This document shows positions 18,386 through 28,074 of a stretch of DNA of 42,954 nucleotides, piece after piece; within the stretch, counting starts at the first letter, position 1, and every line of letters begins with the position of its first letter. Origin of the DNA: Gracilaria caudata (taxonomy: Eukaryota; Rhodophyta; Florideophyceae; Gracilariales; Gracilariaceae). The stretch is from the NCBI GenBank assembly GCA_030374735.1, contig JASCIV010000123.1, forward strand, positions 1 through 42,954. The letters run 5' to 3'. The notes beneath the pieces were generated by a model. The model ran no database searches and was not told the origin of the DNA. It saw only the letters and a list, made by a program, of their open reading frames with translations. A program made the position numbers and the translations under genes.

Positions 18386-19303
18386 CTAACGTCCGCGTGG
18401 TAGTTCCAAAAATGAATGTGCTAGTCCTTGCCGTGCCAGGTCTTTCTGCTTCTTTCTAGCGGACTTAAGAATTCTCTTCGAGCGAGCAGCCAGTTTTACA
18501 GGATCTTTAGCGCGATTCAGCATGTTCTTCCTTTCGATTCGAGACCAAGGGATCTGTCTGAACGTCCGGTTCGCGCCCTTAAACGTATCCGCATGAATTC
18601 TCTCTGGCGGGACAAAGCGAGCGACCAGCTTTTGTTTGTGCATAAGATATCCATCCATGGCGTCGGCAGCAACCTCAGCCACTTCCTTGTGGGCAAATTC
18701 TATGAAGGCATAGCCTCTCGAGCGAGCTGTCTTCACGGATCTACTCAGACGAAGGCGTAACACTTCCCCAAACTGTGAGAAGTAACTTCTCATTTCCTTT
18801 TCGTAAAAGCCATGGGGTATATGACCCAGATACAACACTCCAGGATCCACATCTTTGTCGATGTTCCCCAGCTTCCCATTCTTTCGAAGCCTGCGTACCT
18901 TCCACCTCATTTTGCGGGCTTCATTCTTTTTCGCAACGCCTAGTTTGATGTTATCTAAATCTTGACGTGCCTTCGTCGTCTTCGGAGGTTCAGCAACTTC
19001 CTCAGCTCCTGCCGAGACCTTGGATTCCTTTTCAGCTGCAGGTTGTCCTCGAGGACTTGGAGGAGCTGCGTCTCTCTTCACCTGGGATTGTTTTGTCTTT
19101 CTGGAGCTGCTTGGAGTTGCATCTTTCTGGACTGACTTTCGTTTTCCCTTGCGCTTTGCTCGCAGTTGTTGAGCTGCTGCTTTTCGGTCCTCTTCAGGAA
19201 TCAGTCTGCGGAGAGGTGATTGTTGCAAGAGTTTCAGCTTAGATTCTGTCATCTCCTTATTTATAACAACCTGTGGACTGGCCAATCCTGTATTTGCCTT
19301 CAT
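18386..19303 (-). CDS. NIFK/Nop15-type nucleolar RRM protein
   Basis: A 305-residue basic protein with one RNA-recognition motif at about residues 154-232. RNP2 is in VLYLGHIP and RNP1 in RGYAFIEF. The core GHIPHGFYEKEMRSYFSQFG followed by LRLSRSVKTARSRGYAF closely follows the human NIFK (MKI67 FHA-interacting nucleolar phosphoprotein) and yeast Nop15 pattern. Nop15 is needed for 60S ribosomal subunit precursor processing. The N-terminal 130 residues are Lys/Ser/Pro-rich and probably disordered and nucleolus-directing. The C-terminal 70 residues are basic and helical (RSKRILKSARKKQKDLAR). The gene is intronless and starts at the ATG at 19303. Confidence 0.88.
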   Translation of the reverse strand: MKANTGLASPQVVINKEMTESKLKLLQQSPLRRLIPEEDRKAAAQQLRAKRKGKRKSVQKDATPSSSRKTKQSQVKRDAAPPSPRGQPAAEKESKVSAGAEEVAEPPKTTKARQDLDNIKLGVAKKNEARKMRWKVRRLRKNGKLGNIDKDVDPGVLYLGHIPHGFYEKEMRSYFSQFGEVLRLRLSRSVKTARSRGYAFIEFAHKEVAEVAADAMDGYLMHKQKLVARFVPPERIHADTFKGANRTFRQIPWSRIERKNMLNRAKDPVKLAARSKRILKSARKKQKDLARQGLAHSFLELPRGR

Positions 19304-20613
19304 GGTCTAATGTCAACCTTTTGTAGCAGAGCAAACCTTTTCCAAGAGTCGCCTGGGCTTCTACGATGTTCTTGCAGTATGGCGTAGTCGTCGACAGCGG
19401 TTGCACAGGAAAGCCAGCCCAGGTCCGTCACCGCCGTCACCTGCCTAGCTGGTGGCGTGTGATTGGATGACGTTTGAAGTTTAAACTTTGAAGGGGAAAT
19501 ATTTGAAGCAAAACTATCGAGCATTTCAGTTCTCATGCGAATTTTGTCAGATCAATGCATCATCATTTGGTGACGAAATGGGGCAACAGACCGGCTGCGC
19601 TCAAAGGGTCTGCAAAGGACGTTCCTTCTATTGCAACTGAGTCCGGCCCGTTTCTGTTCAAAGAAGCGTTCTCTCAAAAGGAATGCCAACTATGTATCAC
19701 GCCATTTCCGAACAACCTTATACACAGGATATCCCTGGCGCTCTCGGAGGGCAGGAAGGCATATGCAACATAGTTCCTTTTGGGGACCAAGTACATAGTC
19801 GAGGTCATTCAACACGCCTGGTCTACAACTGCAGATCAACTTCCTTTGAAGCATGTGCCACCCCAGAAGATACAACGTTGGCGTATGCTCTACAGCAAGT
19901 TGCGCCAGCGCGATCTCTTCCTCTCTTTGAGAAACAGTCTTTTCAAAGGGCTATAATTGTGACACTAACGACTCAAGACTGGGCTTAACTGACACTCTTC
20001 TGTTGACCTCTACAAATTCGACGGGAATCCTAACAGAAGAGGCTGTGTAGGGTGTAGGAAAAGGGCACGGATTACTCCAAAGGTAACCATTGCAAAAAAC
20101 GTAACCCTCTTACCCTTTGTGATATACATAGCATAATCCAAGGGCAGGTGATAGGTTGCTGCGAACTCTAGATGGAGATCAAGGTAGATGTTAGAGAACA
20201 TTACGACTGCAGCCAGCTATCCGAATGATGCCCCTCACAGTGCGCATGTGAGCCAAAGCACAGTTCGACAGAAAAAAGAGTATCTTCTTTCCACTTACGG
20301 AGAGAAAGAACACTACAGAGTTGGGCACGCTGCAGGAGACACACTGACGCCGTGAACTGAGCTTCACCTGGACTCCAAGCTGATGCAGATGCATGCCGCC
20401 GAGCAAATGTCGCCTTTTCTTCACTGTCTTTTGTCTCCTAGTATTGTGAACACAACCTTTAAAGCACGAGAAACGCGGTGAGCGTCAAGAGTGACAAAGC
20501 TTGTAGTTGACAAAAGAAAGCAAAATTGCTTGAACATCTCAACGGTAGGAAAACAATGGGGTTTGAAGCTTGAACGTTTGCAGAGAATGAACCTGATCTC
20601 TGCTGGTCATGAC
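19304..20613. other. 1.3-kb intergenic region between divergent genes
   Basis: No supportable gene. A minus-strand frame around 20191-20430 is locally protein-like in two phases, but it has no coherent start or splice structure. The rest is the promoter space of the flanking divergent genes. Confidence 0.4.
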
Positions 20614-20622
20614 TATATAAAG
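20614..20622 (+). promoter_or_regulatory. TATA box of the secreted repeat-protein gene
   Basis: TATATAAAG stands 110 bp upstream of the ATG at 20724, the same geometry as at the PPDK gene. Confidence 0.6.
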
Positions 20623-20723
20623 GAGTTCCCGGATATGCATGTTCGTCAACCCTTTTCAGCGGTTTGAAACACCTTCACACTATATATCCCTTTTCCTTCC
20701 AAGTTGTATCAAGTTCAGGTGTC

Positions 20724-21833
20724 ATGGGAAAACAAATCCTTTTCCTACTCTTGGTTCTTATGCACTTATTTCAGCAGAATGGCGCTAGTGCTCACTCAGC
20801 ACTTGCTTCAACTTCATTCGAGGATCATGCACATTGCCCTTGCCAATGTCGAATAGATCAGAGCGCGTTGAGGAAAGCACTCGAAGAATGTTACCTGCAT
20901 TCGCATGAGGAGTGCAGGATCTCGTTTTGTCTCACCAAGGACCGGGCAGGATTCTCGTGTTGTAACGAGGACTTCTTACGGACCACTCTGGACGATATTA
21001 ACGAAGAACTTGAAGATGTAACGTCCACTGCTGAAGCTTATTTGTTTGGCGATCATTATGGTTCGGAGGCTGCAGAGGTATACTTGAATGATGATTACTA
21101 TAGCTCTGAGTCAGCAGAACCATATGTTTTCGATGATATTTATGGATCCAAATCATATTATCCGTATCCGAGTGAAGTCGACATGCCTGATGACCATGAA
21201 GAAGCATACCCTTGCGAACATGTGACGATACTTCCCACAGTTACCGTGAGCCCCTCGGCGAGTCCGTCTCCGACGCCAACGGCTTCGGTCACAGCGAGCG
21301 CCACACCTACACGAACACCAAGCACATCACCATCACCAACGGCAACCCCGTCCGTATCGCCATCTCCATCCCCTTCGTTTGCAACACTCCATTACGCGGC
21401 TGATAACGAAGCTTTTGTGTATGTGAATGGCGTGCTGATTTCTGGCCTTACAGATTGGAGGTTGTTCGAATCCATCTCCTTTCCTTTGAATCGAAACGAC
21501 GTGGTTGCTATTCTTGCAAACGACAATGGTGGCTGGTATGGTTTAATTGCGGCATTGCATGTGGGAGACCGATGGTATGTAACCGGCAGAGACGAATGGA
21601 AAGCAATGAAAGCGTTTGAGTTCCCCGGGGATGATGAGTTATGGACTGTTCCATTCTTCAACACTTGTAGCTGGGATCTTGTTGAGGCCAGACCCAATGC
21701 AGATGTAATTTTTAACGGCAAAGCTCCCAACTTTCCATTCGAAACAGGAGCTCAGTACGTTTGGGCTGATGATGCAGGAGAGAGTGATAGCATTTTCGTG
21801 AGGTTTGTGTTGGGCGGAGAAGACTGTTCATGA
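20724..21833 (+). CDS. Secreted Cys-rich protein with Asp/Tyr repeats, Ser/Pro/Thr linker and a lectin-like C-terminal domain
   Basis: A 369-residue modular extracellular protein. I chose the ATG at 20724 because it gives a clean signal peptide (ILFLLLVLMHLFQQNGASA); the frame upstream starts only at a TTG. In order: a Cys-rich module (CPCQC, CYLHSHEEC, C..C..SCC) to about residue 90; three 14-residue Asp/Tyr-rich repeats (21030-21155); a roughly 50-residue Ser/Pro/Thr-rich linker, likely O-glycosylated; and a C-terminal domain with AADNEAFVYVNGVLI and NRNDVVAILANDNGGW. That pattern recalls galactose-binding-like jelly-roll modules attached to glycan-active proteins. A cell-wall or mucilage role is plausible but unproven. 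I do not recognise the full architecture. Confidence 0.8.
   Translation: MGKQILFLLLVLMHLFQQNGASAHSALASTSFEDHAHCPCQCRIDQSALRKALEECYLHSHEECRISFCLTKDRAGFSCCNEDFLRTTLDDINEELEDVTSTAEAYLFGDHYGSEAAEVYLNDDYYSSESAEPYVFDDIYGSKSYYPYPSEVDMPDDHEEAYPCEHVTILPTVTVSPSASPSPTPTASVTASATPTRTPSTSPSPTATPSVSPSPSPSFATLHYAADNEAFVYVNGVLISGLTDWRLFESISFPLNRNDVVAILANDNGGWYGLIAALHVGDRWYVTGRDEWKAMKAFEFPGDDELWTVPFFNTCSWDLVEARPNADVIFNGKAPNFPFETGAQYVWADDAGESDSIFVRFVLGGEDCS
21030..21155 (+). repeat. Three tandem 42-nt coding repeats
   Basis: Units at 21030-21071, 21072-21113 and 21114-21155 each encode 14 residues of the form AE-x-Y-x(3)-D-x-Y-x-S-x(2), where the repeated positions are Ala-Glu, Tyr, Asp, Tyr and Ser. The protein pattern is conserved better than the DNA, which suggests an old duplication kept by selection on the protein. 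Confidence 0.85.
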
Positions 21834-23031
21834 ACAGATGTTACAAACGCCGTGCCAAGAGAAAAAGGCATCTAAGCCCTGTCCGCAATAATAAAGCATT
21901 CATAGAAAAGGGGCTGTACGACAGAACAGAGTGAGAGGGAAGTTAGGGTAAGTAACAATAACAATCCGAAGACTCCCCAGTTCTGATTCACAACTTCACA
22001 TATAGAGCCGTTGTCGCTTTGAATTCCCTGATTATCTTCGTGGCTACCAAAAAGGGGGTTATCACTAGTTCGGTCACCTTGTAGTACAAAGCTTGTACGC
22101 AACGCTTTCAAAACTAGAGAATTGCTTCGCAAGGTTTTCAATGTTTAGAGATTTGAAAAGCATTGTTCATGGTTGCCGGGCGGACTAACTTCACGACAGA
22201 ATGCAACTCGTAGAAAGTGAACGAAATGCATCGATAATTGTACAGCTATAAGCACAAGGGCCCCCGGTGTGGCTATCAAGGCTGGCATCATGTAACAGAA
22301 GACAAGAAGGGCGGGTATCTCGGTGGAGCGTCCTTTCGAGACAGAGGCCTTGTCAAGAAGAGGAAATATGGCGGGAAAGAGAAGAGGCAAGCTTTGCATT
22401 GGAAAAGGGGGCCTGATTTTTGTATTGAAATTTGGTCATACAGAACCTCGCCAAGGAGTTGAGTGCAACCCTGTGGAAACATATCTACGAGGGCTGAACA
22501 AAGACTGCGGAACCGTGAAGGGAACCAAAGCTTGGGGGGACAGAACTCTAGCAGGCCTGCAAAGATAAGGATACCGAAAGCACTATTGACTGGACGTCGA
22601 CCACCGAGTCTCAGAGGAAGCTCCCGAACGCTCGCCTTATTCTCTTACAGTAACGTCTGAAGATCTACTAAAACGCATGTTGTATTGACTTAAAATCAAA
22701 CACGGACACTATGACTATGCATTCATGGATATCTTCAACCATCTGCCTTATCGTCGAGTGACGCGGTCGCTTTCCTTTATATGTCCTGTCAATCCCATCA
22801 AATCGTTGTTGAGGGTTATCCATACCGTCCAATCTTCTTTGACACCATCGCACTTTTCTCACCCCAAGACTCCATGTATTTTGCGCCTTAGTCAAGCTTC
22901 ATACATTGTACACAACCTACAACACCGACCACGAGACAAACGTTGTTCATCGACTCCGTTACTTATACTGGGGAGAATACGCCAATTGGTCGTGACCACG
23001 ATATCGGGTTGCCGTCCCACGTGTTCCGACC
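21834..23031. other. 1.2-kb intergenic region
   Basis: No supportable gene. A minus-strand frame from 22399 to 21872 has two hydrophobic segments but is broken by an in-frame TAA at about 22143, so it is at most a relic. Other short frames look random. The right end is the promoter of the RbBP5 gene; no TATA box is obvious. Confidence 0.4.
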
Positions 23032-25029
23032 ATGAACCGTGCTTTGCTAAATCCCTTTGAAGCCGCTGATCTTCCTCGGGGCATTGAGGAGATTCTGGAA
23101 CAAGATTCTGGAACTTGCTTGGGATTCAACCGTCATGGTAATCTCCTGGCAGTTGGGACCAAGACCGGTCAAGTCATTTTATGGGACTTCGACACACTGT
23201 CCGTTGCGTGCGTTCTAGGTACACGATTTTCCGCCGTCACTTCCTTATCGTTTCCCGCTCCGAGAAATGGGTCTATGGTGTTAGCTGCTCACTCAAATGG
23301 TATAGTTCGTTTATACGACACACTTTCTCGATCGATAGCTTCGGAAATATCTTTCGAGATACCAATCATTCAGGTCGTCTCCCATCCTAAGAAATCTGAT
23401 ATTGCTGTCGTCGTACCCAAGGACTTCCATCCACTTGTGTTGCATGTACGAAGAGGTGTTTATGAAGTCAAAACTGAACAATTTCGAACGGTACAAGATC
23501 CAAAGCAGTTTATATACTTCAAAGCTTCGGTGCAACAGGGCAATGTGCTGGGCACATCTGTACCACACATGATGTCCACTCGCCCACCGAACGCGTTTGG
23601 AAATCACAAGATGGCCACTGTTCCGAACAGGGAGGATTGTATTGCATGTTCCGTTCTCTGTACTCCTGATGAATATGACGGAGGAGTTTCGGTCGAGAGT
23701 AGCGGAACGAAACGAAAGATCCCGTTTTACGTCACGTTTACTCGAAGCGGCGATTCTATACTCAGAGGGGGACAAACCGGGCTGGTGAGATCCTTCAAAT
23801 TGGAACAGTCCCCGGACCAGAGCTATCCCGTAGCAAAATGCTTCTCTGCAGTTGCTGTTCCTGGCAAAGCTTCCATTCGTTCTATACAGTTCTCTCGCAA
23901 GGGAAACACCGTACTTATTAACTCACAAGATCGTATCATGCGGTTGTTTTTCATTGAGCAGGTCATTGATCCGCCGGAAAAGGATTTGAGGAAGCCCCCT
24001 ACAATGCTCCTGAACAGCACCTTCGCCGAGCTTGTGAACAAAGCCCAATGCCACAGCTCGTGTTTCTCTCGTGACGGAGATTTTGTGCTTGGAGCAATGG
24101 AAGGCGCAGACCATCGCATTCATGTGTGGAGAGCTGCTGACGGATTTCTTGATCTTACCTTGGAAGGACCTCGCGACGATATAGTACAGATTTTATGGCA
24201 TCCCATGCGTCCTGTTTTCACATCCCTCTCAGCAAGCGGAACTGTGTATGTATGGATGAAGAATTTTACAGAGAACTGGAGCGCCTTTGCCGCAGAATTC
24301 AACGAATTGGAAGCAAATGAAGAGTATGTTGAAGCAGAGGATGAGTTTGATTTAAAGGATCCTGAAGACGATGAAAAACGCATAGAGCAACGCGAAAGAG
24401 AGGAAGCAGAGGACGTTAACGTCGATGTATGTCACAAATTGGGTTGGTTTTCGTCAGACTCGGACGAAGAAGATACATACTTCTATGTACCGGCGGTTCC
24501 AGCGGTTCCAGCGGGAGGTTCTAAAGGCGGGTATGAGTTGATGTCAGAACGTATCATTTCAGAAAATACGCGAGAACAAAGTCAAAGAGTTGAGGAGAAT
24601 CACAGAAACGTGGGACGAATTGACGTGGAGAAAGTTGTAGATATCAGTGAAAACGCTCGAAAACGAAAAGTGGAAGCACCCGTTGCGTCCAAGACATCCA
24701 AAGTAAAACGATCACGCAGCGGGGTGAGAAAAAAGGGTCGCGAGTTACAGAATGATCGAAATGGACATCAGACCACTCCCGCATCTATGCCAAACGGGAG
24801 AGGGTCGTCAGACGCGGAAGCCGATTCTGCAGTGGAAATACTACCCGCAAAAGGCCAGCCCGTGGTAACCTTCATGGCCGATGGAAATTCAAGAGATGTG
24901 GATGACGAAGACCAAAAGGGAGTCGTGATTGTCAATGAGGAGGAAGATGAAGGCGTAACAAGGGTAACAGAAGAGGGAGAAGTAGTTGACGAGGTAATAC
25001 TTGATCAAGGAGCTGTTGTAGACGATTAA
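23032..25029 (+). CDS. RbBP5/Swd1-type WD40 subunit of COMPASS histone H3K4 methyltransferase
   Basis: A 665-residue protein. It starts MNRALLNPFEAADLP and has a first blade with GFNRHGNLLAVGTKTGQVILWDF, matching the RbBP5/Swd1 N-terminus. About seven WD repeats follow to residue 420 (HSNGIVRLYD, GADHRIHVWRAADG, SASGTVYVWMKNFTENW). After the propeller comes an acidic hinge (ELEANEEYVEAEDEFDL), which in RbBP5 contacts the Set1/MLL catalytic module. The last 200 residues are low-complexity, acidic and basic by turns, with a nuclear-type basic cluster (SKVKRSRSGVRKK). Its role is as a scaffold for histone H3 lysine 4 methylation in the nucleus. A small tandem repeat encodes AVPAVPAG. The gene is intronless and the first ATG is used. 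Confidence 0.9.
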   Translation: MNRALLNPFEAADLPRGIEEILEQDSGTCLGFNRHGNLLAVGTKTGQVILWDFDTLSVACVLGTRFSAVTSLSFPAPRNGSMVLAAHSNGIVRLYDTLSRSIASEISFEIPIIQVVSHPKKSDIAVVVPKDFHPLVLHVRRGVYEVKTEQFRTVQDPKQFIYFKASVQQGNVLGTSVPHMMSTRPPNAFGNHKMATVPNREDCIACSVLCTPDEYDGGVSVESSGTKRKIPFYVTFTRSGDSILRGGQTGLVRSFKLEQSPDQSYPVAKCFSAVAVPGKASIRSIQFSRKGNTVLINSQDRIMRLFFIEQVIDPPEKDLRKPPTMLLNSTFAELVNKAQCHSSCFSRDGDFVLGAMEGADHRIHVWRAADGFLDLTLEGPRDDIVQILWHPMRPVFTSLSASGTVYVWMKNFTENWSAFAAEFNELEANEEYVEAEDEFDLKDPEDDEKRIEQREREEAEDVNVDVCHKLGWFSSDSDEEDTYFYVPAVPAVPAGGSKGGYELMSERIISENTREQSQRVEENHRNVGRIDVEKVVDISENARKRKVEAPVASKTSKVKRSRSGVRKKGRELQNDRNGHQTTPASMPNGRGSSDAEADSAVEILPAKGQPVVTFMADGNSRDVDDEDQKGVVIVNEEEDEGVTRVTEEGEVVDEVILDQGAVVDD

Positions 25030-25398
25030 CGCCTTGAGGAAGAAGGGAGTGTTGCACAGGTAGGACAGCGCTGAATCGGAACGATTGTCGACTGTACACA
25101 AACTGTTAGGTGCTGTATACACGACACGGACGAAGAAATGGAATGAAGGTTTCGTTTACGATCCACAAGGTTCACTCTGCGGAAGCGCAACACTTTCTCA
25201 CTTCACTTGCAGTTGTACACTGTGAAAATTACGTCTGCAAGATGTATAACGCGCAAGCGCGGCACGGCCTAATGCACTGCAACGCACGCTATTGCACATG
25301 ACGCTCGGAAGCAACTGATGAGCCTTCGACCGAAAAGGAACGGGTGACAACAAGGTGTTTACGCACGATTCGTAGTTAGACGGAGGCGAGGGGTATTG
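25030..25398. other. Convergent intergenic spacer
   Basis: This stretch separates the 3' ends of the RbBP5 and V-ATPase e genes. One short plus-strand ORF looks random. Nothing else is seen. Confidence 0.5.
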
Positions 25399-25692
25399 TT
25401 AATGCATTCCCTTTATGGGTCGTACGAGCGGATGAAGTTGGTGGAGGTAGCACGTTGCCCACATGATGTACATGCAAACGGTGGCGAGAACGACGCTTAG
25501 TTGACCGAGACTAAAAACGGATGGATATGTGCATGGATGCGGTTAGTAAGGCTGATAATGGGGATTTGTAACTGAGAGCAGCTGTACTTACGCTTGAGCA
25601 TCCTTGTCGTTTCGGTAGATGGCGGACACGATGAAGTAGGAGATGCAGCCGAGTACGAGAAAAATCACAGTTCCGGTCAACAATGCGCCCAT
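25399..25692 (-). CDS. V-ATPase V0 subunit e (Vma9/ATP6V0E-type), two exons
   Basis: Exon 1 is 25692-25592 (101 nt) and exon 2 is 25510-25399 (112 nt). They are separated by an 81-nt intron (25591-25511) with GTAAGT donor and TTTTTAG acceptor, in phase 2. The spliced product is 70 residues with two hydrophobic helices: GTVIFLVLGCISYFIVSAIY, then LSVVLATVCMYIMWATCYLH followed by QLHPLVRP. The size, two-helix plan and the Q-L-x-P-L turn after the second helix match V-ATPase subunit e, a small V0 membrane-sector subunit needed for proton-pump assembly. The start has a strong context (AAAATGG). Neither exon alone is a convincing ORF, so a single-exon scan misses it. Confidence 0.82.
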
Positions 25693-26221
25693 TTTGAAAG
25701 ATGGTTGCGACGATGGTTGGGTTGGGGTAGGGTGGATGGGGTTGTGGACCGCGCAGAGGAAGAAAGTGCGTCTGCGAGAAGACGGACGCCAATACCAACG
25801 GTTTCCTTAACGAAGTGTAAGAATGTGGTCTTGCAATGTGCATCGTGGACACGTGTTCAGAAGGAACAAGGCAGATGGGCGCGAAAACAGAAGCAGATCC
25901 GAAAACTGTTTCACGCAGTGGCGGCCAATGCGTGTTCATTCCCACTGATGCTCGCTCCACGAACCTTATCTATTGCATAGCACAAGCGTTTTCTGAAACA
26001 GAAGCGAAAATTCGAAGGACTAGACTGTTGTATACAACAACTGTACATTATGGAAAATCGATGAAATGCGTTGCTCAACAACGTCCTCAACATGGCTTAA
26101 AAGTTGTTCAAAAAGACGGCCGTTACATCGAAAGAAGGCAGATGAACGATATGAACGTTCTCAGTTCACCTCGCCCGTTCCGTATTCTGGGAAGAGTTTC
26201 AACTCAGGAGTAAACCCTTAG
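25693..26221. other. Spacer between the two V-ATPase e-type genes
   Basis: This holds the promoter and 5' leader of the downstream copy. A plus-strand ORF at 25836-26213 has no recognisable features, and I treat it as chance. Confidence 0.4.
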
Positions 26222-26512
26222 CTAGCAGCACAGAGCTTCGCAATGCTCACTTGAAGTCAAATGATTCACGCATGAATTCAGCCAAATGGTGTACAATGAC
26301 GCAAAGATCAGTTCCAACGACAGCAACAAACATCTTTCTCGAACAAAGCAAATGGCGTGATGATCGTTAGGAACACGTCAAAGAAGCATCAAAACTTGAG
26401 CAATCACTTACTCTTGTCTTTGCCGCTGATTTCTATATCGATGCGAAAGATAGGCGTGAAGAACTTGGAATGCGAAGTAGAATATCAATGACCCGGATAT
26501 AAATGCACCCAT
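26222..26512 (-). CDS. Diverged tandem copy of the V-ATPase subunit e gene, two exons
   Basis: Exon 1 is 26512-26412 (101 nt) and exon 2 is 26333-26222 (112 nt), with a 78-nt intron (GTAAGT...AAAG) in phase 2. Exon lengths and intron phase are identical to the neighbouring subunit e gene, and the product is again 70 residues. It shares MGA at the start and the YRN motif after the first helix. The second helix aligns without gaps (LLSLELIFASLYTIWLNSC beside QLSVVLATVCMYIMWATC). The Q-L-x-P-L turn is replaced and the tail is Cys-rich (HCEALCC). An overlapping out-of-frame upstream ATG at 26535 could reduce translation. It may be a specialised paralog or a gene drifting toward loss; no stop or indel is present. 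Confidence 0.6.
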
Positions 26513-26535
26513 AGCAAGCAATTATCATCTGCCAT

Positions 26536-28074
26536 AGGCTCTTTCACTTTGATCCTGCGACTGCTTTATCACAATCGCAATTAGTGTGTCCACTAACTGA
26601 AGACGAGAACGTATTGTTCGAGACGAGGAGGCGATGAAAGAAAGTCCAAAATAATCCTCTATTACCAAACTCTTCACGGTTTCGCTCAGCGTCTCTTCAC
26701 AGTTTTTTGTGTATCCGTGACTCAGTTCGTATGTCTACTCTTTGAGATTCGGTAGGACAAGGATCACAAGAAAAAGAAGGCAAGATGTTTTCGTAGAGCA
26801 CACTTGTGCGCGTACGCCTGTTCAACGAAAGGAAAAGCTACGGAATTCGCGCGAAGGATTTAGTCAAACCAGATTGTGGGTGTTATAGATATTACGGCTG
26901 TAGCAAGTTCAAGTCCCGGTAGTAAATTTTGCTTCTCGAACATATATGCTTGCCACCTGCGTTGGTACCGAAGATACATAACAAACGTCTGACGCCATCA
27001 TGGCACTTGACGTGATGCGTGCCAATACTTCCCCGGGCATCATAACCCACTTGCTAGAAGTATTCAGTTACACATGGGGGAAAAGAGTGCACAGTTGCAG
27101 TGTCAAACAAACCCCAAAATTGCATCTTTGTGTGAAGTCATTGTTGTAAGTGCAAATTGCCACACAGGGGCCAGCCATGCAGACTCTGCATTGCAAGGAG
27201 GGTCGATATCTGAGATTTGTATGAGTCATGGGGGAGTTAGATAACTCGTGTTTGCCATGATACATCCTTGCTGTTTGAGAGCAATCAAATCAACCAATCG
27301 ATTCTGACCAATCCAGAATGATGCAGAGTCATCTCCTTCGAGCTGTCGGGGAAAATAGATGAGCGCCAACAGCGTGGATAAGAGTTTTACGTGGATGATG
27401 CTGAGGACGAACAGAAAGGCCCTTCTGGCGGAGTTTGCGCAAGCCGTTGGGTGTTTGACATGTTAGGATCAGCCGTAGCTGGATGGGCCAACTCTCAAGC
27501 AACTCTCAACGTGCTCAGCGAAAGTTATCCGAAAGAAAGCAGCGGTCTTACCTTCGTATGTACTCAATTGTCAGACCAGTGACATCCCATTCTCACTCGC
27601 AAATTTGTGAGCCTTTTGCTGCCTTTTCAATTCCGGGGATATATAGACCCTGTAAAAGGTTAGGAACGCTTACAAATGGAACCTTCGTTAAGTTTTGCGG
27701 GTTTGTATTGTAATCCAGCGGAACTCAAAAGCACACTGTATCTGCTGTATAGGGGGACACGCTACTCTGTACGGTAAAGACTGTGCTTCCGTTTAGAAAG
27801 CACTCTATTGCATGTAGACCCCGCTCTCTTTCAGGTCCCCTGTGTCGAGCAGGAGAGGCGGACAGACCTACGTAAATATCCAGGGCTTTTGAAATGCAAG
27901 ACTAGAGAATGTAGAACTGCGCCATGCCCACTACGGTGGGACTGGATAGAAAAGGAGATACTGGATAAGTTGAGGTAAGATTTGACATTGTTTACATAAA
28001 TCAGAGGCGTCAAAAACTCTGGACAATGAGTCCCTGTGTACGTACAATATATTACTCATACGTGACGGGAGGAA
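26536..28074. other. 1.5-kb intergenic region
   Basis: No supportable gene. A short plus-strand frame at 27359-27466 and another at 27391-27582 look locally protein-like but are unrecognised. An orphan TATA-like TATATAG near 27640 precedes only a 33-codon ORF (27676-27777). Confidence 0.4.

Noticed and set aside
20191..20440. Minus-strand segment that looks coding in two different phases, one ending at a GTAAGT
   Set aside because: No coherent start, acceptor or continuation could be built.
21872..22399. Minus-strand frame with two hydrophobic stretches
   Set aside because: Broken by an in-frame TAA and lacking a convincing ATG; no family is recognised, so it is not called.
26900..26945. 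TTCAAGTCCC, resembling a tRNA T-loop
   Set aside because: The flanking bases do not pair into a T-stem and no acceptor, D or anticodon arms can be found.
27640..27777. TATA-like TATATAG followed by a 33-codon ORF
   Set aside because: The spacing would leave almost no 5' leader, unlike the other TATA genes, and the peptide is not recognisable.
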